64,000 bases of DNA from Collimonas pratensis (GCF_001584185.1 NZ_CP013234.1:5146001-5210000), one strand, 5' to 3'; positions 19,274 through 29,114 are shown, counted from the first letter of the stretch. The notes: a model not told the origin generated them from the letters alone. Program-made: numbers and translations.

Positions 19274-19969
19274 CTAGTCCGGCAATACTTCGGTTTCTGC
19301 CAGCGCCTCGCGCATCCAGCGCGTCACCGCTGGGTGCGCCTGTACCCGCTCGGCATAGGCTTGCAACGCCGGCGCCAGCGATACGCCATAGCTGTGGAAG
19401 CGCATCACGACCGGGGCAAAATAAGCATCAGCAATTGAAAACCCGCCAAACAAAAATTGATGATGGCCGAATTCCGAGAGGCAGGTTTCCCAGATCTCGA
19501 CCACCCTGGCGATATCGGCCTGTGCGCCAGCGGTCCGTCCGTGCCCCGGCTTGTGGGCGCGAATATCCATAGGCATGTCGGCACGCAGGGCCGCGAATCC
19601 AGAGTGCATCTCGGCACAGATCGAGCGCGCAGTCGCGCGCGCCAGCGTGTCTTGCGGCCACATGCCGAGATCGGGAAACTGGTCGGCCAGATATTCGCAG
19701 ATCGCCAGCGAATCCCAGATTGGCGTCTCGCCCACCAACAGGATCGGCACCCGGCCGCTGGCCGAATAGCGGCCTATTTCGTTGGCGGTATGCGGCTGCC
19801 GCAACAAGATCTTGTGTTCCTTGAACGGAATACCGAAGGCGGTCAGCGCCACCCATGGCCGCATCGACCAGGAGGAATAATTTTTATTGCCGATCACCAG
19901 CGTCAAGCCGTCCTTGCCGGCTTTTTGCAAAGCGGCGGACAGGCTTGGGTCGAGTTCTGTGGTTTGCAT
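19274..19969 (-). CDS. Glutathione S-transferase family protein
   Basis: 231 residues. The N-terminal thioredoxin-fold part has NKNYSSWSMRPW with the likely catalytic serine and the GSH-binding GRVPILL and WDSLAICEYL blocks. A helical C-terminal domain follows (about 105-225). This subgroup is common in Betaproteobacteria and its substrates are unknown. It lies 35 bases upstream of cca on the same strand. Confidence 0.9.
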   Translation of the reverse strand: MQTTELDPSLSAALQKAGKDGLTLVIGNKNYSSWSMRPWVALTAFGIPFKEHKILLRQPHTANEIGRYSASGRVPILLVGETPIWDSLAICEYLADQFPDLGMWPQDTLARATARSICAEMHSGFAALRADMPMDIRAHKPGHGRTAGAQADIARVVEIWETCLSEFGHHQFLFGGFSIADAYFAPVVMRFHSYGVSLAPALQAYAERVQAHPAVTRWMREALAETEVLPD

Positions 19970-20053
19970 ATACCGCTCCGGGACGACTGATTCTGCGAAT
20001 GGCTAGATTGCGTGCAGCATTCCTATGCGAGGCCAGCCGCAAAGACAACTATA

Positions 20054-22030
20054 TCAAGGCAGCGCCGATTCGACAAAACCCTTGGGAGCGACTGTGCCCA
20101 GACGCGCTTTCAGAGATTGCGGCTTGCCATCGAACAGGGCTGCATAATAAGTTGCATTGGACAGCACATTCTTGACATAGCCGCGGGTTTCGTTAAACGG
20201 AATCGATTCGGCAAATATCGCGCCTTCCACCGTGCCGGGCAAGGTCGAACGCCAGGCCCGCGGCCGGCCCGGGCCGGCATTGTAGGCTGCAGAGGCGAGC
20301 GCCTGCGAACCGTCCAGGTCGGCCAGCACCATGCTCAGGTAGTTAGTCCCCAGCAAAATATTGGTATTCACGTCGGAGATCTGGTCAGTGGTAAATCCGC
20401 TCAGGCCGATTTTCCTGGCGACCCATTTGGCCGTCGCCGGCATCACCTGCATCAGGCCGCTGGCGCCGACATTCGAACGCGCGCTGCGCATAAAGCGCGA
20501 CTCTTGCCGGATCAAGCCGTAGACCCAAGCCATGTCGAGCCCCAGGTTCTGGGTATTGGTGGTCATGACATCGCGGTGCGGCGACGGGAAGCGCTGATTG
20601 AAATCGACCTCGACCTTGGTCCGGTCCGAGGTATTCACCATGCGGTCCAGTACATTGTTCTGACGTGCGAACTCGGCCGCCGTCAACAGCTGGCGGTCCG
20701 TCATTTTGCGCAATTCCCAGTTCCATTCGCGCACGCCTTCAAAGCGCAGATTCATGTCGAAAAAGCGCAGCGCACGGCGAAAGCCCTGATTATTCGTCAT
20801 GGCTGCCATCTCGATCGGGCTGAAGGCCTGGGTGGAGGAAACCGCGATGATTTTCTGTCCCAGCTCTTCCAGCGCCAGCTGACCGTAGAAATTGGTCTGG
20901 TCGGCGATAGACTGGAATTGCTGCTGGGCCTGGTCAACCTTGCCTTCTGCCTGATCAGCGCGGGCCAGCCAGTAAATCCAGGTCGGGTCGCTGCGCAGGG
21001 TTGCCGGCATCGCCTCAATGCCGCTGCGGACCAGCTTCCAGTCGCCGCCGCGCAGTGCCGAACGCACACGCCATTGATAAGCGTCGCCGGACAGGGTCGC
21101 GTTGTTCCTTACCTGGCGCCAGTAGTCCAGCGCTTGCGGCTCCAGCTTGAGCGCCGATTGCAGGGCGATCTGCGCCCATGCCAGCGAGCGTTCGGCGGAG
21201 GTCAACTGATCGGACGATGTACTTAGCGCACCAGCCGCACGGCCGGGATCGTTCTTGGCCACCCGTCCCAGGGCCAGGATGAATAATTCGTGGCCGCTGC
21301 GGCCGGCGCCCGGGCCGCGCGCCAGCAACAGCGCGGATTTGTCGATGGCTTGCGCTACCTGGGCATCGTCGGCATCGACAAACGGCGTCATGCGGCGCGC
21401 TACGCCGGCAAAGCCGGACTCGACCGCCTGGCGGATCTGGAACCAGACGTCATCAGCCGTGAACTGGCCATTCTGCGCCAGCGTGCCGACCAGGTCGGTG
21501 CAGCCCTGGCCAAAATCTTTCGGTGTCGTCAGCAAGGCGCGCGCCTCTGCCGCTACATTCACGCCCTTCAGCGCCGCCGAGGTCAGCGCATAGCATTTCA
21601 GCTGCGTGTCATCGTCCAGCACGAATTTCGGATATTGTTCGTCAAAAGTAGCCCAGTCGCCGGCCTTGCCCAGCTCCAGCAACCAATCATTACGCAGACG
21701 GTCGGCGATGGCGCTGCCGTCGTAACGGCTGAGATAGTCACGGATGTCGGCCTGTGGTGCGACCAAGTCTTTGATCAGCGGTTTCAGGCGGTAATAATCG
21801 ACATACGAAGGAATGTCATAATCACCCAGGGTCGAGGCCAGCAATTCTGCCTTGTCGGCGTTATTTGCGCGCGCAGCGTCGCGCAGGGCGAGGAATGCAT
21901 CATCCTGGCTGGCGTAACTGCCGATGGAAGCACTGCTGGCGGAGCGTTTTTGCGCATAAGCTGCACTTGTCAGCACGGCGGAAGAAGCCACGGCGACGGC
22001 GATAACAGCAAGCCATTTCTTTTTGAACAT
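20054..22030 (-). CDS. slt: Soluble lytic murein transglycosylase
   Basis: 658-residue periplasmic enzyme that cleaves glycan strands to 1,6-anhydromuropeptides. Signal peptide to about residue 26 (SAAYA). A long alpha-helical superhelix (about 40-460) precedes the lysozyme-like catalytic domain, with the catalytic glutamate in LIRQESRF (Glu510) and the family blocks SGLMQVMPATAKWVARK and ASAAYNAGPGR. Slightly longer than E. coli Slt70. Divergent from fau with only 29 bases between them. Confidence 0.93.
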   Translation of the reverse strand: MFKKKWLAVIAVAVASSAVLTSAAYAQKRSASSASIGSYASQDDAFLALRDAARANNADKAELLASTLGDYDIPSYVDYYRLKPLIKDLVAPQADIRDYLSRYDGSAIADRLRNDWLLELGKAGDWATFDEQYPKFVLDDDTQLKCYALTSAALKGVNVAAEARALLTTPKDFGQGCTDLVGTLAQNGQFTADDVWFQIRQAVESGFAGVARRMTPFVDADDAQVAQAIDKSALLLARGPGAGRSGHELFILALGRVAKNDPGRAAGALSTSSDQLTSAERSLAWAQIALQSALKLEPQALDYWRQVRNNATLSGDAYQWRVRSALRGGDWKLVRSGIEAMPATLRSDPTWIYWLARADQAEGKVDQAQQQFQSIADQTNFYGQLALEELGQKIIAVSSTQAFSPIEMAAMTNNQGFRRALRFFDMNLRFEGVREWNWELRKMTDRQLLTAAEFARQNNVLDRMVNTSDRTKVEVDFNQRFPSPHRDVMTTNTQNLGLDMAWVYGLIRQESRFMRSARSNVGASGLMQVMPATAKWVARKIGLSGFTTDQISDVNTNILLGTNYLSMVLADLDGSQALASAAYNAGPGRPRAWRSTLPGTVEGAIFAESIPFNETRGYVKNVLSNATYYAALFDGKPQSLKARLGTVAPKGFVESALP

Positions 22031-22059
22031 GTTAAACCTATTTTTTACGGGTACGAGCG

Positions 22060-22656
22060 ATGACGTCTAGCATAGCATGTGATGCCAGTGATGCAACACC
22101 AAACCCGGACAAAGCCGCATTGCGGCTTGCCCTGCTGGCGGCGCGGCGGGCCATCGCCGCCGATAACCGCAGCGAGTGGGACCGGGAGCTGGGGCGCCGC
22201 GTGCTGGCCTGGGCCGCTGCATGGCGACAAGCGCTGCCGGACGGTGTTCTGGGTGTTTACTGGCCGATCCGCGGTGAACCAGACTTGCGGCCGGTCTACG
22301 CAGAACTGGCAGCCAGCGGCGTGGCGCTGGCGTTGCCGGTGGTGGTCGGCAACGATAGTCCGCTGCGTTTTCTCGCCTGGACGCCCGGTGAAAACATGGA
22401 CAAGGATAGTTTCGGGGTTGCGGTGCCTGCCAGCAATGTAAGCGCGAAGCCGTCGGCCCTGCTGGTTCCCTGCGTCGGCTTCAACTGCCGCAAGCTCAGG
22501 CTTGGCTACGGCGGCGGCTTTTATGACCGGACGCTGGCGCTGGCGCCGCGTCCGCAGGCAATCGGGATTGCCTACTCCTGCGGACTAGCGGAATTTGACG
22601 GCGACCCGCATGATATCGCGCTGGACGCCATTATCACCGAAGCTGGCGGACCGTAA
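22060..22656 (+). CDS. fau: 5-formyltetrahydrofolate cyclo-ligase
   Basis: 198-residue enzyme that converts 5-formyl-THF to 5,10-methenyl-THF using ATP. The ATP/substrate motif LGYGGGFYDRTL is near residue 148, and R-x3-KxxLR-type residues are in the N-terminus. It opens the folate/SAM block (metF, ahcY, metK). In Gammaproteobacteria this gene follows the 6S RNA gene; here there is no room for one upstream. The stop is four bases from the convergent metF stop. Confidence 0.92.
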   Translation: MTSSIACDASDATPNPDKAALRLALLAARRAIAADNRSEWDRELGRRVLAWAAAWRQALPDGVLGVYWPIRGEPDLRPVYAELAASGVALALPVVVGNDSPLRFLAWTPGENMDKDSFGVAVPASNVSAKPSALLVPCVGFNCRKLRLGYGGGFYDRTLALAPRPQAIGIAYSCGLAEFDGDPHDIALDAIITEAGGP

Positions 22657-22660
22657 CAGT

Positions 22661-23503
22661 CTATAACTTCAAACGCTGCCAGATGGCGATCGTCGCCGGC
22701 GAATGATTCAAGGTATAGAAATGCAATCCCGGAGCGCCGCCGACGAGCAAGCGCTCACATAGCTGAGTCACCACGTCCAGCCCGAAAGCCCGGATCGAAT
22801 CGGTATCGTCGCCGTAGCTGGCCAGCTTGAGGCGGATCCAGCGCGGAATCTCGGTGCCGCACATGTCGGAAAAACGCATCAGCTGCGAGTAGTTGGTGAT
22901 CGGCATGATGCCGGCAACCACCGGCACGGTCGCCCCCAGCTTTTGCGCTTCGTCGACGAAACGGAAATAGGCGTCGGCGTTGTAGAAATACTGGGTGATG
23001 GCGCCGTTGGCGCCGGCCTTGACCTTGCTGACATAGCGCTGCACATCGTCTTGCGGTGACTTTGCCTGCGGATGCATTTCCGGATAGGCGGCGACCTCGA
23101 TATGGAACCAGTCGCCGGTTTCGGCACGGATGAATTCCACCAGCTCATTTGCATAACGGAATTCGCCGGAAGAAAAATCCATCGCGCCGTAACCGCTCGG
23201 CAGGTCGCCGCGCAAGGCCACCAGGCGCTTGATGCCGTGATCCTTGTATTGCGCCAGGATCGCGCGCAGCGATTCACGCGAGCTGCCCAGGCAGGATAGA
23301 TGCGGCGCCGCTTCGTGGCCCTCGCTGCGGATATCCAGCACCGTGTCCAGCGTGCCCTTCTGGGTCGAACCGCCGGCGCCGAAGGTCACCGAGAAATAAC
23401 GTGGATGCAGCTCGGCCAGCTTGGCGCGCGTCACCCGCAGCTTTTCCGTGCCCTCGGGCGTCTTCGGCGGGAAAAATTCGATACTGAAATTCTTTTGTGC
23501 CAT
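22661..23503 (-). CDS. metF: 5,10-methylenetetrahydrofolate reductase
   Basis: 280-residue FAD-dependent TIM barrel that reduces methylene-THF to methyl-THF for methionine synthesis. It starts SIEFFPPKTPEG, the family hallmark, and has SVTFGAGGST and LRGDLPSGYG. Length matches bacterial MetF. The ATG at 23503 (MAQKNFSIEFF) was chosen over a TTG four codons upstream. A small membrane protein gene ends 12 bases upstream and ahcY precedes that, so the three genes probably form one unit under the ahcY riboswitch. Confidence 0.95.
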   Translation of the reverse strand: MAQKNFSIEFFPPKTPEGTEKLRVTRAKLAELHPRYFSVTFGAGGSTQKGTLDTVLDIRSEGHEAAPHLSCLGSSRESLRAILAQYKDHGIKRLVALRGDLPSGYGAMDFSSGEFRYANELVEFIRAETGDWFHIEVAAYPEMHPQAKSPQDDVQRYVSKVKAGANGAITQYFYNADAYFRFVDEAQKLGATVPVVAGIMPITNYSQLMRFSDMCGTEIPRWIRLKLASYGDDTDSIRAFGLDVVTQLCERLLVGGAPGLHFYTLNHSPATIAIWQRLKL

Positions 23504-23515
23504 TTTCTTTGCCAA

Positions 23516-23860
23516 TCAATTCTTCTTCAACAGCAGCGTGGAGAGCGCCCACGAAACGATGCTGTACAAGATCGCGCCACCTACCGCCGCCCAGAAACCG
23601 GCGACATAGAAGCCGCTGACCAGTTGCGATACCAGCCAGAACATCAGGCCGTTGATGATAAAGATGAACAAGCCCAGGGTCAGCAAGGTCGCCGGCAAGG
23701 TCAGCAACAGCAGCACCGGACGGATCAGGGTATTGACGAGACCGAGCACCAGCGCCGCGATCAGCGCTGCACCGAAACTGGTGAACTGCACCGAATGCAT
23801 CAGGTACGGCACTGCCAGCAAGGCCAGGGTATTAATCAGCCAGGTAATCAGTAAGCGCAT
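23516..23860 (-). CDS. Phage-holin-IV-like small membrane protein
   Basis: 114 residues with about four hydrophobic segments and few charges (LITWLINTLALLAVPYLM, LVNTLIRPVLLLLTLPATLL, GLFIFIINGLMFWLVSQLV, AVGGAILYSIVSWALSTLL). It belongs to the chromosomally encoded phage_holin_4_2-type family; despite the name there is no phage nearby. GAGG lies upstream of the ATG. It sits between ahcY and metF, an order I recall from other Burkholderiales; its role there is unknown. Confidence 0.85.
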   Translation of the reverse strand: MRLLITWLINTLALLAVPYLMHSVQFTSFGAALIAALVLGLVNTLIRPVLLLLTLPATLLTLGLFIFIINGLMFWLVSQLVSGFYVAGFWAAVGGAILYSIVSWALSTLLLKKN

Positions 23861-23931
23861 TGAGGTTTCCTCTTGATGGTGGAAGCGCCGCCGGCCGCCA
23901 TCAGGCAACCGGCGGCCGGATTGTTAACTGC

Positions 23932-25368
23932 TTAATAGCGGTAGTGTTCCGGCTTGTAAGGGCCGGTTTGCTTGACGCCGATATAAGCAGCCTGCTCTTC
24001 CGTCAGCACCGACAGTTGGGCGTTCAGCTTTTTCAGCTGCAGGCGCGCGACTTTTTCATCCAGGTGCTTCGGCAGCGTATAGACGCCGACCGGATAAGCC
24101 TTGGTGTTCGCAAACAGTTCGATCTGAGCAATGGTCTGATTGGCGAACGACGAGCTCATCACGTACGACGGATGGCCGGTGCCGCAACCCAGGTTCACCA
24201 GACGGCCTTCAGCCAGCAGGATGATGCGTTTGCCGTCAGGGAAAATGATGTGGTCGACTTGCGGCTTGATGTTTTCCCAGGTGTACTGCTTCAGGGCGGC
24301 GACTTCGATTTCATTGTCGAAATGGCCGATGTTGCAGACGATCGCCTGGTCTTTCATCTTTTGCATGTGCGCATGGGTGATCACATGGTAGTTGCCGGTG
24401 CAGGTGACAAAGATATCGCCGTGCTCGGCCGCGTATTCCATGGTCACCACGCGGTAGCCTTCCATCGCCGCCTGCAGCGCGCAGATCGGATCGACTTCCG
24501 TCACCCAGACTTGCGCCGACAGAGCGCGCATGGCTTGTGCCGAACCTTTGCCGACATCGCCATAGCCGGCGATCACGGCGACCTTGCCGGCGATCATGAC
24601 ATCGGTAGCGCGCTTGATGCCGTCCACCAGCGATTCGCGGCAGCCGTACAGATTGTCGAACTTCGACTTGGTGACCGAATCATTGACATTGATCGCAGGG
24701 AAAGCCAGCTTGCCTTCCTTGTGCATCTGGTACAAACGATGCACGCCGGTGGTGGTTTCTTCGGTCACGCCCTTGATCTGGGCCAGGCGGGTCGAATACC
24801 AGTTGGAGGAAGTCGCCAGCTTTTTCTTGATGGCGTTGAACAGGCAGATTTCTTCTTCCGAACCCGGGTTGTTCAAGACCGACGCATCTTTTTCAGCACG
24901 GGTGCCGAGATGCAGCAGCAAGGTAGCATCGCCACCGTCGTCCAGGATCATGTTGGCTTGTTCTTCGCCCGGCCATTCGAAAATGCGGTGCGTGAATTCC
25001 CAGTAGTCGTCCAGCGATTCGCCCTTGAAGGCAAACACCGGCGTGCCGGCGGCGGCGATCGCAGCGGCGGCGTGGTCCTGGGTCGAGTAGATGTTGCAGG
25101 ATGCCCAGCGCACTTTGGCGCCCAGTGCTTCCAGGGTCTGGATCAGCACCGCGGTCTGGATCGTCATGTGGATCGAACCGGTGATGCGCGCACCCTTGAG
25201 CGGCTGTGCAGCGGCGAATTCGTCGCGGATCGCCATCAGGCCCGGCATTTCAGTTTCGGCAATCCGGATTTCTTTGTCGCCCCAGCCCGACAGGCTGATA
25301 TCGGCAACGACGTAGTCTTGGTTTGAAGAGGTTGAGTGTGCAGTAGAGTTCATTACAGCGGCGTTCAT
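23932..25368 (-). CDS. ahcY: S-adenosylhomocysteine hydrolase
   Basis: 478-residue NAD-dependent enzyme that splits S-adenosylhomocysteine into homocysteine and adenosine. Typical blocks are [18 protein letters not shown], the NAD-binding [25 protein letters not shown] with the catalytic lysine, and the C-terminal EHYRY. The length is that of the bacterial form with the extra segment of about 40 residues. AGGAGG stands five bases before the ATG at 25368; a GTG directly upstream is less likely. The leader carries an SAH riboswitch. Confidence 0.97.
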   Translation of the reverse strand: MNAAVMNSTAHSTSSNQDYVVADISLSGWGDKEIRIAETEMPGLMAIRDEFAAAQPLKGARITGSIHMTIQTAVLIQTLEALGAKVRWASCNIYSTQDHAAAAIAAAGTPVFAFKGESLDDYWEFTHRIFEWPGEEQANMILDDGGDATLLLHLGTRAEKDASVLNNPGSEEEICLFNAIKKKLATSSNWYSTRLAQIKGVTEETTTGVHRLYQMHKEGKLAFPAINVNDSVTKSKFDNLYGCRESLVDGIKRATDVMIAGKVAVIAGYGDVGKGSAQAMRALSAQVWVTEVDPICALQAAMEGYRVVTMEYAAEHGDIFVTCTGNYHVITHAHMQKMKDQAIVCNIGHFDNEIEVAALKQYTWENIKPQVDHIIFPDGKRIILLAEGRLVNLGCGTGHPSYVMSSSFANQTIAQIELFANTKAYPVGVYTLPKHLDEKVARLQLKKLNAQLSVLTEEQAAYIGVKQTGPYKPEHYRY

Positions 25369-25397
25369 CACGCCCTCCTTTCGTTAGAAAAAAAGTA

Positions 25398-25466
25398 ACG
25401 TGAGCGCAGTTGCGTATTGACCGTTCCAAGCCTGGCAGACCGTGTCTGTCGCAACGCTCCTTGGAT
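25398..25466 (-). promoter_or_regulatory. S-adenosylhomocysteine (SAH) riboswitch
   Basis: On the minus strand the ahcY leader contains CCAAGGAGCGTTGC, CCAGGCTTGG, an AACGG and TGCGCTCACG in order. These are the conserved blocks of the SAH riboswitch of Betaproteobacteria (consensus GAGGAGCGCUGC, CCAGGCUCG, AACGGCGCUCAC). P1 forms from CCAAG/CTTGG and the GAGCG/CGCTC pairing closes the pseudoknot. This class turns ahcY on when SAH accumulates. Just downstream CGTTA (25395-25399, sharing its last bases with the aptamer end) and TAACG (25381-25385) can pair around a T-rich loop, ahead of the ribosome site. Confidence 0.88.
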
Positions 25467-25556
25467 ACGATCTGCCATTTTAAAGCAAACGGCGGCTTTT
25501 CGGCCAGCTGAAGCACATATTCCGGTTATCCCGATAGCCAAATAACCAGGCTGCCC

Positions 25557-26618
25557 TCAGACCCAGCCCATTTCATGCAACTCGCTCTTGATATAAGCAT
25601 AGTAAATCGGCGCCGCCACCAGTCCCGGCAAGCCGAATGCGGCTTCCGCCAGCACCATCATCAGCAGCAGTTCCCAGCTGCGGGCATTGATCTGCGTGCC
25701 GACGATCCTCGCATTCAGGAAATATTCCAGCTTGTGTATCACCACCAGGAATACCAGCGCCGCCAGCGCCACATAGACCGATACCGACATGGCGACCAGC
25801 ACGATCAGCGTGTTGGAGATCAGGTTGCCGATCACCGGCAGCAAACCCGCCAGGAAGGTGACGATGATCATGGTCTTGGTCAACGGCAGGTGGATGCCGG
25901 CCAGCTTGAGCACGACCAGCAGGAAGATCGCCGTCAAGGTTGTGTTCAGCAGGGAGATCTTGATCTGGGCGAACACTACGCGGCGGAAAGCATCCGCCAG
26001 CAAATGCGCGCGCCCCAGCAGTTCGCTGGCCAGCGGTTGCAACAGTGGCATCGGATGTGCCGCATTCAGCGCCACCATGGCGCCCAGCACCATGCCGACC
26101 AGCACATGCACGAACACCTGTACCGCTTCCCTGCCCGCCAGCTGCACTTCGCCGCTGTGGGATTGCAGCCAGTCGCTGACTATTTGCCGGATATCTTCAA
26201 CGTCGTCGGGCAGATACTGCTGCAGCCAGTCGGGCAACTGCGTGCGCGCCTGGTCGACCACTACCATCAGCTTCGACTGCAATACCTGCAGGCGATCCGG
26301 GCCGCCGTGAAAGAAGGCAATCAGACCGAAAATGATCAGCGATAAGATCCCGATAATGATCGCCGACAAGAACACGACGGAAATCAGATGCGCCCGCTCG
26401 CTGGTCAGGCGGCGCTGAACAAATGGCGTCAGCGCGCGCACCAGTTCGTACACCAGCAAACCGGCCAGCAAGGCCGTCAGCATATGCAGCGACATCACCA
26501 GGAACAACGCGGTCAGCGCCACCAGCCAGGCAGCCAGGCGGAAGCGCGGCAACTCGGTGACTACCGGACGCAATTGACGGGACGCAGGTTCGGGTACGTT
26601 TTTGGGGGCAGAGGCCAT
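25557..26618 (-). CDS. AI-2E family transporter
   Basis: 353-residue polytopic membrane protein with about eight hydrophobic helices. A soluble, charged stretch lies at roughly 115-175. The C-terminal half carries the family-typical LAGLLPVIGNLISNTLIVLVA and FGLPGLVAAPIYYAYIKSEL. The family includes TqsA/YdiK; some members export AI-2 or ions, so the substrate is open. It lies between metK and ahcY on the same strand, but nearly 190 bases separate it from each. Confidence 0.88.
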   Translation of the reverse strand: MASAPKNVPEPASRQLRPVVTELPRFRLAAWLVALTALFLVMSLHMLTALLAGLLVYELVRALTPFVQRRLTSERAHLISVVFLSAIIIGILSLIIFGLIAFFHGGPDRLQVLQSKLMVVVDQARTQLPDWLQQYLPDDVEDIRQIVSDWLQSHSGEVQLAGREAVQVFVHVLVGMVLGAMVALNAAHPMPLLQPLASELLGRAHLLADAFRRVVFAQIKISLLNTTLTAIFLLVVLKLAGIHLPLTKTMIIVTFLAGLLPVIGNLISNTLIVLVAMSVSVYVALAALVFLVVIHKLEYFLNARIVGTQINARSWELLLMMVLAEAAFGLPGLVAAPIYYAYIKSELHEMGWV

Positions 26619-26724
26619 GTGGGGACTTGGTTAGATCAAGCGCAATGCAACTAAGGCAAAGTAAAGCGCTGGCATCTTTCTTGTGGAAGAGTCACTGAGG
26701 CGATCAGTGTAGCAAGTCGTTACC

Positions 26725-26799
26725 ATCGTGCAAAGCACGATTCTGGCGCTGCCGATATTCGGCATCCGGCATGGCGAGGAAGCAGCCCTCGTCATGCCG
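26725..26799. repeat. Two hairpins between metK and the AI-2E gene
   Basis: ATCGTGC-AAA-GCACGAT (26725-26741) is a perfect dyad. CGGCATGGCGAGG (26767-26779) pairs with CCTCGTCATGCCG (26787-26799) with one G-T mismatch. Both follow the metK stop in the direction of transcription. Neither is followed by a clear T-run, so they may be a weak terminator or processing structure. Confidence 0.4.
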
Positions 26800-26808
26800 A
26801 ACCAGTTA

Positions 26809-27969
26809 TTACAGAGCAGCAGCCTTCAGCGCGGCAGCCTTGTCGGTGCGTTCCCAGGTGAATTCCGGCTCCTCGCGGCCAAAGTGACCGTAGGCGGCAG
26901 TTTTTTGATAGATCGGGCGCAACAGGTCGAGCATCTGCACGATGCCCTTCGGACGCAGGTCGAAGTGCTCCAGCACCAGCTGCGCCAGCTTTTCGTCGCT
27001 GATCTTGCCGGTGCCGAAAGTGGTCACCATCACCGAAGTCGGCTTGGCGATGCCGATCGCGTACGACACCTGGATCTGGCAGCGGGTCGCCAGGCCGGCG
27101 GCGACGATATTCTTCGCCACATAGCGGCCGGCATAGGCTGCCGAACGATCGACCTTGGAAGGATCCTTGCCGGAGAAAGCGCCGCCGCCGTGCGGTGCTG
27201 CACCGCCGTAGGTATCGACGATAATCTTGCGCCCGGTCAGGCCGCAGTCGCCTTGCGGGCCGCCGATGACGAAGCGGCCGGTCGGGTTGATCAGGTAGCG
27301 GGTGTTTTGCAGCCATTCCTTCGGCACCACCGGCTTGATGATTTCTTCGATCGCCGCTTCTTCAATCGCTTTGTGCTGCATCTCTGGCGCGTGCTGGGTC
27401 GACAGCACAACAGTATCGATCGCGACAGGAATGCCATCGACGTATTTCAATGTCACCTGCGATTTGGCGTCTGGACGCAGCCATGGCAGGCGGCCGTCCT
27501 TGCGCAATTGCGACTGGCGCTCGACGATCCGGTGCGCGTAGTAGATTGCGGCAGGCATCAGTTCCGGCGTTTCATCGCAAGCGTAACCGAACATCAGTCC
27601 CTGGTCGCCTGCGCCCTGGTCGAGATCGAGGCCCTTGCCTTCGTCCACGCCCTGGGCGATATCCGGTGATTGCTTGTCGTAGCCGACCAGCACCGAGCAG
27701 CTCTTGTAGTCGATGCCGTAGTCAGCATTGTCGTAGCCGATGCGTTTGATGGTTTCGCGCGCAACGGCGATGTAATCGACATTGGCGAAAGTGGTGACTT
27801 CACCAGCCAGTACTACCAGGCCGGTATTGCACAGGGTTTCGGCAGCGACCCGGGCGTGCGGATCCTGGGTAAAGATTGCATCGAGAATCGCATCGGAGAT
27901 TTGATCCGCGACTTTATCGGGGTGACCTTCGGAAACGGATTCCGAGGTAAAGAGGTATTCATGTGCCAT
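26809..27969 (-). CDS. metK: S-adenosylmethionine synthetase
   Basis: 386-residue enzyme that makes SAM from methionine and ATP. Family blocks are [16 protein letters not shown] near the N-terminus, [15 protein letters not shown] in the middle and [16 protein letters not shown] with the phosphate-binding lysine. The ATG at 27969 ([11 protein letters not shown]) follows TTGGAG; the frame is open for 31 codons upstream but those residues are not family-like. It forms, with metF and ahcY, the SAM cycle block. A long leader (to about 28200) holds dyads. Confidence 0.97.
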   Translation of the reverse strand: MAHEYLFTSESVSEGHPDKVADQISDAILDAIFTQDPHARVAAETLCNTGLVVLAGEVTTFANVDYIAVARETIKRIGYDNADYGIDYKSCSVLVGYDKQSPDIAQGVDEGKGLDLDQGAGDQGLMFGYACDETPELMPAAIYYAHRIVERQSQLRKDGRLPWLRPDAKSQVTLKYVDGIPVAIDTVVLSTQHAPEMQHKAIEEAAIEEIIKPVVPKEWLQNTRYLINPTGRFVIGGPQGDCGLTGRKIIVDTYGGAAPHGGGAFSGKDPSKVDRSAAYAGRYVAKNIVAAGLATRCQIQVSYAIGIAKPTSVMVTTFGTGKISDEKLAQLVLEHFDLRPKGIVQMLDLLRPIYQKTAAYGHFGREEPEFTWERTDKAAALKAAAL

Positions 27970-28002
27970 TGCAAGCTCCAACAAAAAACAAGTGGTGACC
28001 AT

Positions 28003-28040
28003 GTCGCAGTCAAACCAGTTGAGCCTGCGACGCTTTAGCG
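28003..28040 (-). promoter_or_regulatory. Hairpins in the metK leader
   Basis: On the leader strand GTCGCAG and CTGCGAC (28003-28009 and 28025-28031) form a seven-bp stem with a 15-base loop. CGCT-TT-AGCG (28031-28040) forms a second, overlapping small stem. They lie 35-70 bases before the metK ATG. I could not match them to a known SAM riboswitch class. The rest of 28041-28256 is A/T-rich promoter DNA with no gene. Confidence 0.35.
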
Positions 28041-28256
28041 AAATTTGTATTCCGCCTCGCAAGTTGTCTATTAACTCGGCGGATAATGCTGATTACTATA
28101 TATTAAGATGATTCTGATAAGCAATCTATCTGCAACTCAGGGGCAACAGCGGCGCTGTTTGAATTGCAGACTATTGTGCTATTTTACGCCTCTTGAAAAA
28201 AATCAGCAAAATCCAGCCCCTTTTGGGCTATGTTTGGCTCTTTTAGGCCTCCGCTA

Positions 28257-29114
28257 ATGCTCGTAACACTCTTTCGCCTGCTATCGAAACTCCCGTTATC
28301 TTTCCTGCACGCAATAGGCACGGCCGGCGGCTGGCTGGTCTATCTGCTCTCGTCTTCATATCGCCAGAAACTCAAAGAGAATCTGACGCGGGCCGGTTAC
28401 CAGGCGCACCTGGCACAAGCGGTCAGCGAATCCGGAAAAAGCATGTTCGAGCTGCCGTTCATCTGGTGCGCCTCGCCGCAACGGGTGCTACGTACCGCCA
28501 CCATCGAAAACTGGGAGCTGGCGCAGGCGGCGCTGGACGCCAAGACCGGCGTGATCTTCCTGACCCCGCATCTGGGCTGTTTTGAAATCATCGCCCAGGC
28601 CATCGCCGCCAAGACCTCGCTGACCGCGCTGTACCGGCCGCCGCGCAAAGCCGCCCTCAAGCCGCTCATCGAAGGCGCGCGCGGACGCCATAACCTGCTG
28701 CTGGCGCCGGCCAGCCTGGCCGGTGTGCGCACCCTGTTCAAGGCGCTCAAGAAAGGCCAGGCGATCGGCCTGCTGCCGGACCAGGTGCCGCAAAACGGCG
28801 AAGGCATATGGGCCGATTTCTTTGGCCGCCCGGCCTACACCATGACGCTGCCGGCCAAGCTGCAGCAGATGAGCGGCGCGCCGCTCATCCTTTCTTACGC
28901 CGAACGGCTGCCGTTCGGACGCGGCTATATGATCCGCTTTGTACCCTTCAAGGAAACCGAGGGCCACTCGACAGAGCAAAGAACGCTGGCGATCAACCAG
29001 GCGATGGAGCAACTGATCGCGCGCTGCCCGGCGCAATATATCTGGAGCTACAACCGCTACAAGACGCCGCCAGGAGTGGCGCCGGCAGCCGTCGCGCAGG
29101 AGCCACAGGCATGA
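28257..29114 (+). CDS. Lipid A biosynthesis acyltransferase (LpxL/HtrB family)
   Basis: 285-residue inner-membrane acyltransferase that adds a secondary acyl chain to lipid A. An N-terminal membrane helix (about 12-33) is followed by the H-x4-E catalytic motif in TPHLGCFE (about residues 109-116) and the GLLPDQVPQNGEGIWADFFG substrate block. The ATG at 28257 (MLVTLFRLL) fits homologues better than the ATG at 28230. Its last four bases (ATGA) overlap the start of a second acyltransferase. Whether this is the LpxL or LpxM type cannot be told by eye. Confidence 0.88.
   Translation: MLVTLFRLLSKLPLSFLHAIGTAGGWLVYLLSSSYRQKLKENLTRAGYQAHLAQAVSESGKSMFELPFIWCASPQRVLRTATIENWELAQAALDAKTGVIFLTPHLGCFEIIAQAIAAKTSLTALYRPPRKAALKPLIEGARGRHNLLLAPASLAGVRTLFKALKKGQAIGLLPDQVPQNGEGIWADFFGRPAYTMTLPAKLQQMSGAPLILSYAERLPFGRGYMIRFVPFKETEGHSTEQRTLAINQAMEQLIARCPAQYIWSYNRYKTPPGVAPAAVAQEPQA

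Noticed and set aside
23860..25326. 488-codon plus-strand open frame opposite ahcY
   Set aside because: A shadow of ahcY. It is rich in Arg, His and Gln with no domain.
27970..28200. A known SAM riboswitch upstream of metK
   Set aside because: I could not place the conserved core of SAM-I, SAM-II or SAM-V in the leader, so only a structured leader is reported.
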